From: Lachnospiraceae bacterium
GTDB taxonomy: Bacteria > Bacillota > Clostridia > Lachnospirales > Lachnospiraceae
DNA: 64,000 nucleotides
Assembly (NCBI GenBank): GCA_029005135.1
Contig: JAQXFO010000017.1
Location: 36,898 to 100,897, forward strand
Direction: 5' to 3'
Both the position numbers and the translations under genes were made by a program. Under the pieces are notes generated by a model. It saw nothing but the letters and a program-made list of their open reading frames with translations, was not told where the DNA came from and did no database searches. Below, one piece after another: positions 8,521 to 16,482 of this stretch (the stretch's first letter is position 1; each line of letters opens with the position of its first letter).

Positions 8521-9855
8521 TTACAGGACGGCTTCGCGAATGCGATCCGCCATATAGCCCAGCTTCTCTTCCGTCATGCCGGGATAAACGCCGACCCAGA
8601 AGGCTCTCTCCATGATCGTATCCGTTACCGGCAGATCGCCGACGGTACGGATCATGGCTTTGACCTTGGGATCGTCGGTGATGCAGGGATGCTTCAGCAG
8701 ATTTCCCGAGAAGAGCATACGGGTCTGAACGCCGTTTTTCTCCAGATGGGACACCACGCGGGCTCTGTCGATACCCTCGCGGCAGGTCATCAGGAAGCCA
8801 AACCAGCAGGGATCGGCATTGTCCGTGGCCTTCGGCAGTATCAGAGCTTCTTCACAGCCTTTGAGAGCTTCGGACAGGAAGGCAAAGTTCCGGCGGCGTT
8901 TTTCCGCAAACACCGGGAACTTCTCCAGCTGGGCCAGACCGACCGCCGCCTGCATATCCGTCACCTTCAGATTATAGCCCAGGTGACTGTAGACGTATTT
9001 GTGATCATAGCCCGCGGGCAGTTCGCCGTAATGCCCGTCGAAGCGATGGCCGCAGCAGTTGTCGCGGCCCGGCGGGCAGATACAGTCGCGGCCCCAGTCC
9101 CTCAAGGACCGGATGATCTTGTGCAGCAGCGGATCGCGGGTGTAGACGGCACCTCCCTCGCCCATTGTCATGTGATGGGGCGGATAGAAGCTCGAGGTAC
9201 CGATGTCGCCGAAGGTGCCCGTCAGCGCCGTCTCGCCGTTCAGCGTATAGCGGCTGCCCAGCGCGTCGCAGTTGTCCTCCACAAGCCACAGGCCGTGACG
9301 GTCGCAAAAGGCCTTCACAGCGGCAATATCGAAGGGATTCCCCAGCGTATGAGCCATCATGACGGCCTTCGTCTTATCGGAATAAGCCGCTTCCAGCTGG
9401 CTGACATCGGCATCAGCCGTCTCCGGCGTCACGTCGATGAAGACAGGATGGGCTCCCGCCTGAAGGATCGGGGCCACGGTCGTCGGGAAGCCGGCAGCCA
9501 CCGTAATGACCTCATCACCTGGCAGGATCCGTCTCTCCTTAAGAAGGGGAGAGGTCAGGGCCATGAAGGCGATCAGGTTGGCGCTGGAGCCGGAATTGAC
9601 CAGCGAAACATAGGGAAGCCCCAGATAGCGGCCGAAGGCCTTCTCAAAGGCATCGCAGTAGCGCCCGGCCGTCAGCCAGAAATCCAGGGAGGCATCCACC
9701 AGATTCACCATCTCCTTTTCGTCATAGACACGGGAGGCATAGGGAATGCGGTCGCCCTCATGATAGGGCTTTTCCCGGTGATAGGTCTCGGCATAGGCCC
9801 TGACCATGGTCAGGATCTCGTCTCTGGCTTCTTTTTCGGTTTTATTCTCAAACAT
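8521..9855 (-). CDS. rfbH: CDP-6-deoxy-4-hexulose-3-dehydrase (E1, PMP-dependent)
   Basis: This enzyme removes the C3 hydroxyl of CDP-4-keto-6-deoxyglucose with pyridoxamine phosphate and a [2Fe-2S] cluster. The aminotransferase-fold lysine is replaced by histidine in PPHHMTMGEGG (His227-His228), the hallmark of the dehydrase. The four cluster cysteines of the E1 family are all present: Cys196 (EDNCDALG) and the Cys258-x-Cys260-x7-Cys268 motif (CICPPGRDNCC). The loop before the histidines looks about four residues longer than in Yersinia E1 as I recall it. I start at the ATG at 9855, which overlaps the rfbG stop by 8 bases and begins MFENKTEK; a start 24 bases further upstream would overlap more and adds nothing conserved. 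The E3 reductase that normally re-reduces E1 is not encoded in the window. Confidence 0.92.
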   Translation of the reverse strand: MFENKTEKEARDEILTMVRAYAETYHREKPYHEGDRIPYASRVYDEKEMVNLVDASLDFWLTAGRYCDAFEKAFGRYLGLPYVSLVNSGSSANLIAFMALTSPLLKERRILPGDEVITVAAGFPTTVAPILQAGAHPVFIDVTPETADADVSQLEAAYSDKTKAVMMAHTLGNPFDIAAVKAFCDRHGLWLVEDNCDALGSRYTLNGETALTGTFGDIGTSSFYPPHHMTMGEGGAVYTRDPLLHKIIRSLRDWGRDCICPPGRDNCCGHRFDGHYGELPAGYDHKYVYSHLGYNLKVTDMQAAVGLAQLEKFPVFAEKRRRNFAFLSEALKGCEEALILPKATDNADPCWFGFLMTCREGIDRARVVSHLEKNGVQTRMLFSGNLLKHPCITDDPKVKAMIRTVGDLPVTDTIMERAFWVGVYPGMTEEKLGYMADRIREAVL

Positions 9856-10918
9856 TGAAATATTCCCCAATCTGTTCATCGAGTACTTTTCTGACGGAGC
9901 CGCCCGTCAGACGGACGTCTTCCATTTCAGCGGTCTTCTCCACGGCCTTCAGGATATCCCACCGGGATTCCCAGCCGAGCTTTTCCTTGATCTTGCTGTT
10001 GTCGAGCATCAGGAAACCGGCCTCATGGGGACCGCCGTCCCCCTGAACCTTATAATCCAGTCTGTCTCCCGTCAAATTGTTCCAGGCCCGGCAGAAGGTC
10101 TCCGCCAGAACACCGGCCGGCACACAATCACTGCGGTCGGGGCCGACATTGTAGGCGCCCTCCAGTGACCGCTCCTCGACCTGGCGCATCCCCAGAAGCA
10201 GATAGGCAGCCAGGGGCTCAAAGACGTGCTGGAAGGGTCTGACGGCATGGGGATTGCGGAGAATGATAGTCTCCCCGGCAGCCGCTGCCCGTACGCAGTC
10301 GGGGATCAGGCGGTCCTTCGCGAAATCACAGCCGCCGATCACATTACCGGCCCGGGCGGTGGATACCGCCATATCACCGGTGCCGAAGAAGGAGCGCCGA
10401 TAGCTCTGGGTGATGATATCGGAGCAGGATTTGCTGTTGGAATAGGGATCGTAGCCGTTCAGAGGATCGTCCTCGGCAAAGGCTGTTTCCAGATCGTGAT
10501 TCTCATAGACCTTGTCCGTTGTGACATTGACCAGGGAGATCACCGACTGCCCCTCCTGCCGGATCGCCTCCAGCAGGTTCACGGTTCCCATAATATTCGT
10601 CTCAAAAGTCAGACGCGGCTCTTCATAGGACAGCCTCACCAGGGGCTGGGCTGCCAGATGGAAGACCACCTCAGGCCGGGTTCTTCGGATCACGTCCTTC
10701 AGGCTGTCAAAATCGCGGACATCCCCCATCACCGACGTCATGCCCTTTTTCAGATGCGCCAGTTCGAAAAGCGACGGCTCCGTCGGCGGCATCAGCGCAT
10801 AGCCGGTCACCTCGGCACCGGCCTTCTGTAAGATCCGGCAGAGATAGGCTCCCTTAAAGCCGGTATGACCGGTAATCAGGACGCGCCTGCCCCGGTAAAA
10901 TGATAAATAATTCGACAT
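9848..10918 (-). CDS. rfbG: CDP-glucose 4,6-dehydratase
   Basis: The 356-residue protein is a short-chain dehydrogenase/reductase of the sugar-dehydratase type. The NAD-binding motif is TGHTGFKG (residues 16-23), the catalytic region reads NVTTDKVYEN, and the Tyr-xxx-Lys pair sits in YSNSKSC. It converts CDP-glucose to CDP-4-keto-6-deoxyglucose. The ATG at 10918 shares one base with the stop of rfbF (TGATG), which fixes the start; an upstream in-frame start would only add residues read out of rfbF. Order rfbF–rfbG–rfbH matches the classical CDP-dideoxyhexose pathway. Confidence 0.92.
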   Translation of the reverse strand: MSNYLSFYRGRRVLITGHTGFKGAYLCRILQKAGAEVTGYALMPPTEPSLFELAHLKKGMTSVMGDVRDFDSLKDVIRRTRPEVVFHLAAQPLVRLSYEEPRLTFETNIMGTVNLLEAIRQEGQSVISLVNVTTDKVYENHDLETAFAEDDPLNGYDPYSNSKSCSDIITQSYRRSFFGTGDMAVSTARAGNVIGGCDFAKDRLIPDCVRAAAAGETIILRNPHAVRPFQHVFEPLAAYLLLGMRQVEERSLEGAYNVGPDRSDCVPAGVLAETFCRAWNNLTGDRLDYKVQGDGGPHEAGFLMLDNSKIKEKLGWESRWDILKAVEKTAEMEDVRLTGGSVRKVLDEQIGEYFNV

Positions 10919-11697
10919 CAGTCCCAGACCTTCCACGGTGCAGTATTGGTATTCCACATCTTTTCCAGCATCTCTTTTTCGCGCATCGTATCCATGCACT
11001 GCCAGAAACCGTTGTGCTTATAGGCGTTCATCTGTCCGCTGCGGGCCAGTTCCTCCAGCGGATAGCGCTCGAAGACCGTCTCGTCGCCCTCGATGTAATT
11101 CAGCACCTCCGGCTCCAGAACCATGAAACCGGCGTTGATCCACCCCACATCCTCCCGTGTCTTTTCACGGAAATTCGTCACCGTGCCCTCGGGGGTGATA
11201 TCCAGGTTGCCGAAGCGGCCCTGGGGCTGGGCACAGGTGATAGTAGCCAGCTGCTTTTTCTCCCTGTGATAGTCCAGGACAGCCGGAATATTGACATCCG
11301 AGACGCCGTCGCCGTAGGTCAGGAAGAAGGGCTCATCACCGATGAAGGGCGCCACCCGTTTGATGCGGCCGCCGGTCATCGTGTTGTAGCCGGTATCGAC
11401 CACCGTGACGCGCCACGGCTCGGGCTGCTCCCGATGAACCGTCGTTTCCAGATGACCGCTGGTAAAATCAAAGGTGATATCGCTGCTGAACAGGTAATAA
11501 TGAGAAAACCATTCCTTGATCACGTCCTGCTTGTAGCCGCAGCAAATAACAAAATCATTATAGCCGTAGTGGGAATAGAGCTTCATAATGTGCCAGAGCA
11601 TCGGCTTGCCGCCGATCTCGATCATGGGCTTCGGTCTGAGATAGCTCTCTTCCGAGATACGTGTGCCGAACCCGCCGGCCAGGATAACAACCTTCAT
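10918..11697 (-). CDS. rfbF: Glucose-1-phosphate cytidylyltransferase
   Basis: The 259-residue nucleotidyltransferase begins with the signature MKVVILAGGFGTRISEE and carries RPKPMIEIGGKPMLWHIM. It makes CDP-glucose from CTP and glucose 1-phosphate, the first step of the CDP-deoxyhexose route. The start at 11697 is chosen because an AAGGAGG site lies 7 bases upstream and because all family members begin at this motif; the alternative 18 bases upstream lies at that ribosome-binding site. It is 17 bp after the ATP-grasp gene and one base overlaps rfbG. Confidence 0.93.
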   Translation of the reverse strand: MKVVILAGGFGTRISEESYLRPKPMIEIGGKPMLWHIMKLYSHYGYNDFVICCGYKQDVIKEWFSHYYLFSSDITFDFTSGHLETTVHREQPEPWRVTVVDTGYNTMTGGRIKRVAPFIGDEPFFLTYGDGVSDVNIPAVLDYHREKKQLATITCAQPQGRFGNLDITPEGTVTNFREKTREDVGWINAGFMVLEPEVLNYIEGDETVFERYPLEELARSGQMNAYKHNGFWQCMDTMREKEMLEKMWNTNTAPWKVWD

Positions 11698-11714
11698 GAC
11701 AGCCTCCTTTATCA

Positions 11715-12911
11715 TTAATACGGGACATCCTCACGGATCGTCAGGCAGGCAGCCGCTTCCGCCGCCAGAGCCTCGACCCTGTCACAGTCAGCGCCGCTGA
11801 CAATGAGCTGGCCGATCCGATCGGTTCCGTTTTTCATCGTTTCCACATGATCGCCGACGCCGTAATCCAGGCTGACGCTGACACCGCGTGCTGCCAGGGC
11901 GTCAAGCCGCGCCGTATCAACGGCGGTGATCGTTCCGTTCACAGGGCTCATCAGGAGCCTGCCCACACAGGGCTCTGCTGTCAGCGGCTGCATGGCAGCG
12001 GGCTCTCCCAGTGCGCAGCGGATCATGGCTTCATAATAATCGATGCCCGTATGCCGGGTAATCAGCTCCGGTATCGTGGTGGCTCCGCAGCGCCCGCCGG
12101 CCTCGATCACGGAGACGGTGTCACGGCCGGTCACGAAGACATCGGCATTGACGGCGCAGTTGTTAAGTCCGCAGGAGGCAACAATAGCCTCAAAAGCCTG
12201 CCGGATGGCCGTCTTAAGCGCCTCACTCCCCTCAAAGGGGAAGCGATGGCCGATGGGAACCGTGGTTCTGTCCGTCCGGCCGACGCATTTTTCATGAGGG
12301 AGACAGAGAACGATGCGGCCGTCCCGGACGAAGCCGTCCAGACCAATCTCAACGCCTTGGGTCATCCGCTCCACGATGAGATGATCCGTATGCGTTGCCG
12401 CCGCCGCATGGCGCCAGGCCTCCGGTATGCCTTCCGGCCCGTCCACCCGGGAGATACCGCGGCTTCCCGAGACATCGCAGGCCTTAACCATCACCGGATA
12501 GCCGATCGCTTCGGCGGCATCAAAAGCCTCGCTCTCACAGCGGACGATGCGGAAGTCGGCCGTGGGTACGCCGCCCCGGCGGAAGGCCTCCTTCATGAGA
12601 GCCTTATCGGTCACGGTACGCGCCGCCTCCGCGCTGATGCCGGGCAGCCCCAGCGCATCACAGACGCGGCCGATGGCCCGCACCGCCACGTCGGTTCCCG
12701 TGGTCATGATGCCGTCGATCCTTTCACTGCGGGCGGCACTGAGAATACCGTCACCGTCCCGCGTATCCAGATACAGAACTTTATCCGCCTCGGCAAAGCC
12801 GGGATACGGGCCCGGAATACTGACTACCAGGGTCCGAAGTCCCATGGCACGGGCTTTTTTTATCAGCGGTACCTGGTAAATGCCGGCACCGAGGATCATA
12901 AGCGTCTTCAC
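11715..12911 (-). CDS. ATP-grasp carboxylate ligase, glycan-cluster type
   Basis: The 398-residue protein has a pre-ATP-grasp Rossmann-like domain (LMILGAGIYQVPLIKKA, residues 4-20) and an ATP-grasp fold (YPVMVKACDVSGSRGI near 130, the acidic metal-binding region NCAVNADVFVTG and VIEAGGRCG near 260-285). Such enzymes join a carboxylate to an amine or thiol through an acyl phosphate. The start is a GTG at 12911 that overlaps the preceding GT2 stop by four bases (GTGA); the residues encoded further upstream in this frame lie inside the GT2 gene and look like shadow sequence. Lying between a lipid-sugar synthase and rfbF, it may attach an amino acid or similar group to the glycan or its precursor. 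Substrates are unknown. Confidence 0.75.
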   Translation of the reverse strand: MKTLMILGAGIYQVPLIKKARAMGLRTLVVSIPGPYPGFAEADKVLYLDTRDGDGILSAARSERIDGIMTTGTDVAVRAIGRVCDALGLPGISAEAARTVTDKALMKEAFRRGGVPTADFRIVRCESEAFDAAEAIGYPVMVKACDVSGSRGISRVDGPEGIPEAWRHAAAATHTDHLIVERMTQGVEIGLDGFVRDGRIVLCLPHEKCVGRTDRTTVPIGHRFPFEGSEALKTAIRQAFEAIVASCGLNNCAVNADVFVTGRDTVSVIEAGGRCGATTIPELITRHTGIDYYEAMIRCALGEPAAMQPLTAEPCVGRLLMSPVNGTITAVDTARLDALAARGVSVSLDYGVGDHVETMKNGTDRIGQLIVSGADCDRVEALAAEAAACLTIREDVPY

Positions 12912-13828
12912 AGATTGACCTTCTCCCGGATGATGTACTGCGGTGTGTTGTTGATGGTCAGCATGATCTTGCCGATATATTCGCCGATGATGCCCAGCAC
13001 CAGCAGGATCAGGCCGAAGAAGACCAGCAGGATACAGACGGTGGACGCCCAGCCCACGGTCATGCCCGGATCCATCAGTTTCCGGATCATCGTCACGAGT
13101 CCGGCGATAAAGCCGACACAGGCCGTTCCCAGTCCCAGATAGGAGGCCAGGCGCAGCGGCACGACAGAATAATTGAAATACGCCATCCACAGACGGAGCA
13201 TTTTCCGGAAGGTATAGTTGGAGCTGCCCACCTCCCGCTTGTGATGCTCAACGACCACATTGCCGATACGGTGGGTCGTGCGGTAGAAAATGCCGTCCAC
13301 ATAGGGATTGAAGCTGGTGTATTTGATCACTTCATCCCGGACAGCCCGGGTGATCAGCCAGAAATTGCTGGACTGGATCTCCTTCGGACGGCCCAGCAGG
13401 ATATCCGAGGATACTTTGTTGAACCAGCTGGTCAGGTTCTTGAGCATCCCGTTTTTATGCTTTTTGTAAATGCCGTAGACCAGGTCATAGCCCTCTTCCA
13501 TTTTGCGGATCAGCAGGCTGATCTGAGACGGGTGCGTCTGGAGGTCATCATCCATGCCGAGCACCAGATCGCCGGAGGTGTAGTTCATCGCACACATCAG
13601 CGCGTTATGCTGGCCGAAATTGCGCATCAGGCTGATGCCGTGGACATTGGCATAGGTCTCACCGAGACGGCGGATTGCCTCGAAGGTGCCATCGCGGGAA
13701 TTGTCGTTGACAAGGACAAATTCACACTCATAGCCCTCCAGGCGGGTGAACTCGTCCATGACCATCTCCACCACGCGGCCGATGGTCTGCTCCGAATTGT
13801 AGCAGGGTATCACAACAGATACGAGCAT
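12908..13828 (-). CDS. GT2 glycosyltransferase with two C-terminal membrane helices
   Basis: The 306-residue protein has a GT-A domain (SVVIPCYNSEQTIG at 4-17, the metal-binding LGMDDDLQTHP near 90) and two C-terminal hydrophobic helices, as in ArnC/GtrB-type polyprenyl-phosphate glycosyltransferases. It should make a lipid-linked monosaccharide at the membrane. It differs clearly from the GT2 at the end of the cluster, so two different lipid-sugars may be made. An AAGGA site lies 5 bases before the ATG. It follows the PLP gene by 19 bp and overlaps the ATP-grasp gene by 4 bp. Confidence 0.85.
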   Translation of the reverse strand: MLVSVVIPCYNSEQTIGRVVEMVMDEFTRLEGYECEFVLVNDNSRDGTFEAIRRLGETYANVHGISLMRNFGQHNALMCAMNYTSGDLVLGMDDDLQTHPSQISLLIRKMEEGYDLVYGIYKKHKNGMLKNLTSWFNKVSSDILLGRPKEIQSSNFWLITRAVRDEVIKYTSFNPYVDGIFYRTTHRIGNVVVEHHKREVGSSNYTFRKMLRLWMAYFNYSVVPLRLASYLGLGTACVGFIAGLVTMIRKLMDPGMTVGWASTVCILLVFFGLILLVLGIIGEYIGKIMLTINNTPQYIIREKVNL

Positions 13829-13847
13829 AAAGTCCTTCCCCCGGCTG

Positions 13848-14816
13848 TCATCGGCCGGATTCCGTCAGATAATCAAAATACAGCGGCGTGCCGCCGGTGT
13901 GGATAAAGAGCACATTTTTGAAGCTTCGGCCCTCTTCCTCCAGATAATGCTTAAGGCCGAGGAAGGCTTTGGCCGTGTAGGTCGGATCCATCGGGATGCC
14001 GGTGCGGGTCATCATGAAGGCAATCATCGCCTCGACCTCCTCATCATAGAGGCCGTAGCCGCCCTTGTTGAAACGGGTCTCCAGCCGGATCATAGACTCC
14101 GCCGCCTCATCGAAATCCCGGCCATGCTCCCGCAGATAGCCGGCAATACCTTCCCGGAGAAGGCCATAGGCCCGCTCATAGGTGCGGGAAGAGATCGACA
14201 GGCCCACGATGGGACGCGGTGTGCCTGCCTCGAGGGCGCCGCAGATCAATCCGCTCAGCGTTGCTCCGGTACCGTAGGGCACTGCGATAAGATCAAAGGT
14301 CATGCCATGGGCCTCTTCCCAGGCGGCTATCCCGCGGTAAGCCTCCGCGTAAGCCCGGGCCGCCACGGCTTCGTTGCCGGTGCCCAGACGGTTTCCGTAG
14401 ATATAATAGGGCCGTCGTCCCATAGCCCTGAGCCGGGCAAAGGCCTCATCCACCGCCTCGGCGATGCCGCCGCTCTCACAGTCGAGAACAGGCACGCCGA
14501 ACTGACGGATCAGCCGACTGTTGAAGGGCTCTAAGTCCGCTCTGCCGTGGGCCTTTGCGGCGATCATAATCGCGGGAATCTCCTCAATGGCGCAGATATT
14601 GGCCAGCACGCGGCAGAGATTGGAACAGCGGTCTCCGTAGAAGATCATGGCATCATCGCCCCTGGCCTTCATATCGCGGACAAAGGCCTCCGCGATGCGG
14701 ACCTTGTTGCCGCCAAAGGAAAAAGGCAGCAGATCGTCCCGTTTGATAAAGATCTCATGGCCTTTCCCCAGGATATCTCCCAGGGCCGCCACCGGTGTTT
14801 CCTGTGCTGTCATCAT
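13848..14816 (-). CDS. PLP-dependent enzyme of the D-cysteine desulfhydrase/ACC deaminase family
   Basis: The 322-residue protein carries FSFGGNKVR near its N-terminus; Lys38 is the expected Schiff-base lysine. YGDRCSNLCR and the late HTGGTPLYF stretch fit fold-type II PLP enzymes of the family that includes DcyD and ACC deaminase. Members degrade D-cysteine or related small D-amino acids, though many are uncharacterised. The ATG at 14816 overlaps the dacF stop by four bases (ATGA). Its place between a D-alanyl-D-alanine carboxypeptidase gene and glycan genes suggests work on a D-amino acid released from or added to the cell surface, but that is inference. Confidence 0.75.
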   Translation of the reverse strand: MMTAQETPVAALGDILGKGHEIFIKRDDLLPFSFGGNKVRIAEAFVRDMKARGDDAMIFYGDRCSNLCRVLANICAIEEIPAIMIAAKAHGRADLEPFNSRLIRQFGVPVLDCESGGIAEAVDEAFARLRAMGRRPYYIYGNRLGTGNEAVAARAYAEAYRGIAAWEEAHGMTFDLIAVPYGTGATLSGLICGALEAGTPRPIVGLSISSRTYERAYGLLREGIAGYLREHGRDFDEAAESMIRLETRFNKGGYGLYDEEVEAMIAFMMTRTGIPMDPTYTAKAFLGLKHYLEEEGRSFKNVLFIHTGGTPLYFDYLTESGR

Positions 14817-16201
14817 GGCTTTTCCGCCTCCGCTCGGCGGCGTTCCGCCGCTTCCTGCCGCATCCGACGTCTCTGATCCCGGAGCCGCTTCTGCTGCCGC
14901 CTCTTACGACGGCGCCGTCTCTCCTTCTCAGCCTTGACTGTCAGAGCAATCATCACCGCCGCCAGGATGATGAGGACAAAAAGAAGGATCAGGAAAATGA
15001 TCAGAAAGGCCCGGTTTCCCCGGCGCTCATATTTCTCCGGTGTCACCGGCACCGGAGGTACCAGCTCTTCTTCAGAGGACAGTGCCTCATCCGATGACGC
15101 GCCTCCCGTCAGGCTGTCCTGATAGGCCGCCGCCTGCTCGGCCGTCATCACGGCGCTGCCCACCACCCGGTCTTCGAGACGGAATGTCACCTGGGTCATG
15201 CCCGCCTCATCGACAGTCTGCAGGATCGTCAGCTGATTGTCGCTGACACCGGCAGGAACCGTGGCATGACCGCCGGTTTGGGCATAGGTGCCGGCCAGGT
15301 TGAGATCAGCGAAAGCCGTGAAGCCGAAATCATGCAGGAGCCTGTGATCGTCGGCGGCTGTTCCGGCATCGGCTGCCTTCATCGTCACGACGATCTGTGT
15401 CCGTCCGTTCTGCGACACGAAGGTAACCAATGTGCTTCCGGCCGCATCGGTATAGCCGGTCTTTCCGCCAATGATGCCGGGATAGGCATACTCGGGATTG
15501 ACCAGCAGAGGATTATGATTCGTAAAGGAACGGGACTGCGCCGTCAGATTTGTCGGCGGTATCTCGTAGGCATGGGTTCCTGTGATCTTCCGGAATTCCT
15601 CATTTTTCAGTGCTTCCCGGGAGATCAGGGCCAGATCGTAGGCGGTGGTGTAATGATTGTCGTCGGGCATGCCGCAGGCATTGGTAAAATGCGTCGACAC
15701 ACAGCCGAGCGCCTCCGCCCGCCGGTTCATCATATCCACGAAGTTTTCCAGTGTCCCGCCGATATATTCACCGACCTGTGTGGCCATATCATTGGCCGAC
15801 TTCAGCATCGTGCCGTACAGCATCTGCTCCAGCGTGAAAACCTCACCGACCTGCGTATTCAGATTGGAACTGCCGGCGTAAGCGTAGCTGACGCCGGTCT
15901 CCGTCATGGTGACGCTGTCGGTGAGAGTGCCGTTCTCCAGAGCCAGCAGGCAGGTCAGAATCTTGGTCGTCGAGGCCGGATACATGACCTTGTTCATATC
16001 CTTGTCGTAGAGAACGACACCTGTGTCGGCATCCATGACGACAGCGGTCTCCGAACTGATCGCCGGCCCCTCCGGCCACATAACATCGGCCAGGACCTCC
16101 TCCGGCAGACAGGCAGCCGTCATGATCAGGGCGATAATCATGCCGAGGGCCGCCATAAAGGTGCCGGCCCGCCGTCCGGACCTGCGGATACATGCTTTCA
16201 T
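14813..16201 (-). CDS. dacF: D-alanyl-D-alanine carboxypeptidase (serine type, DacF-like)
   Basis: This is a low-molecular-weight penicillin-binding protein of 462 residues that trims the terminal D-Ala from peptidoglycan stem peptides outside the cell. It has a signal peptide (about residues 1-39), the Ser-x-x-Lys motif STTK (77-80), SAN, and KTGYTD, then a PBP5-like C-terminal domain. A membrane helix near 395-420 is followed by a very basic tail of about 45 residues (KERRRRRKRRQQKR), an anchor arrangement more like a transmembrane helix than the usual amphipathic one. It overlaps both neighbours (HPr and the PLP enzyme) by four bases. Confidence 0.9.
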   Translation of the reverse strand: MKACIRRSGRRAGTFMAALGMIIALIMTAACLPEEVLADVMWPEGPAISSETAVVMDADTGVVLYDKDMNKVMYPASTTKILTCLLALENGTLTDSVTMTETGVSYAYAGSSNLNTQVGEVFTLEQMLYGTMLKSANDMATQVGEYIGGTLENFVDMMNRRAEALGCVSTHFTNACGMPDDNHYTTAYDLALISREALKNEEFRKITGTHAYEIPPTNLTAQSRSFTNHNPLLVNPEYAYPGIIGGKTGYTDAAGSTLVTFVSQNGRTQIVVTMKAADAGTAADDHRLLHDFGFTAFADLNLAGTYAQTGGHATVPAGVSDNQLTILQTVDEAGMTQVTFRLEDRVVGSAVMTAEQAAAYQDSLTGGASSDEALSSEEELVPPVPVTPEKYERRGNRAFLIIFLILLFVLIILAAVMIALTVKAEKERRRRRKRRQQKRLRDQRRRMRQEAAERRRAEAEKP

Positions 16202-16467
16202 ACCGTTTCCCCGAGGCCTCCTTCAACGGCTTCTGTCAGGGCTTTCAGGGCTTCGGCTTCATCCGGGCCCTGGCAGACGATTTCAATCTCGTCACCGCAC
16301 TTGACACAGGCCCCGAGCACCGACAGTACGCTCTTGGCGTTGGCAGTGACATCCCCGAAGGTGAAGGTGATCACCGCCTGATATTCTACGGCGGTGCGGC
16401 AGAAGGCGGCTGCCGGCTTCAGATGAAGACCGGTCTCGTTGATAACAGTAACACGCTGACTAACCAT
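16198..16467 (-). CDS. HPr-family phosphocarrier protein with Lys17
   Basis: This 89-residue protein fits the HPr fold. His15 lies in TGLHLKPAAAF and the regulatory Ser46 in NAKSVLSVLG, so both the PEP-dependent and the HPr-kinase phosphorylation sites are kept. However, the usual His15-Ala16-Arg17 is His15-Leu16-Lys17; Arg17 is a strongly conserved residue in phosphotransfer. It may therefore be a second, regulatory HPr rather than the main PTS carrier. No EI or HPr kinase gene is in the window. It sits between cdaR (15 bp away) and dacF (ATGA overlap), with AAGGAG 11 bases before its ATG. Confidence 0.85.
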   Translation of the reverse strand: MVSQRVTVINETGLHLKPAAAFCRTAVEYQAVITFTFGDVTANAKSVLSVLGACVKCGDEIEIVCQGPDEAEALKALTEAVEGGLGETV

Positions 16468-16482
16468 AACTTTTCTGGCTCC

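Noticed and set aside
8689..9858. Plus-strand open frame of 389 codons opposite rfbH
   Set aside because: Shadow of a G+C-rich gene; no recognisable domain, and rfbH on the other strand has complete catalytic motifs.
12912..13190. N-terminal extension of the ATP-grasp protein
   Set aside because: The 93 residues lie inside the GT2 gene in another frame; the GTG at 12911 with a GTGA overlap gives the normal N-terminus.
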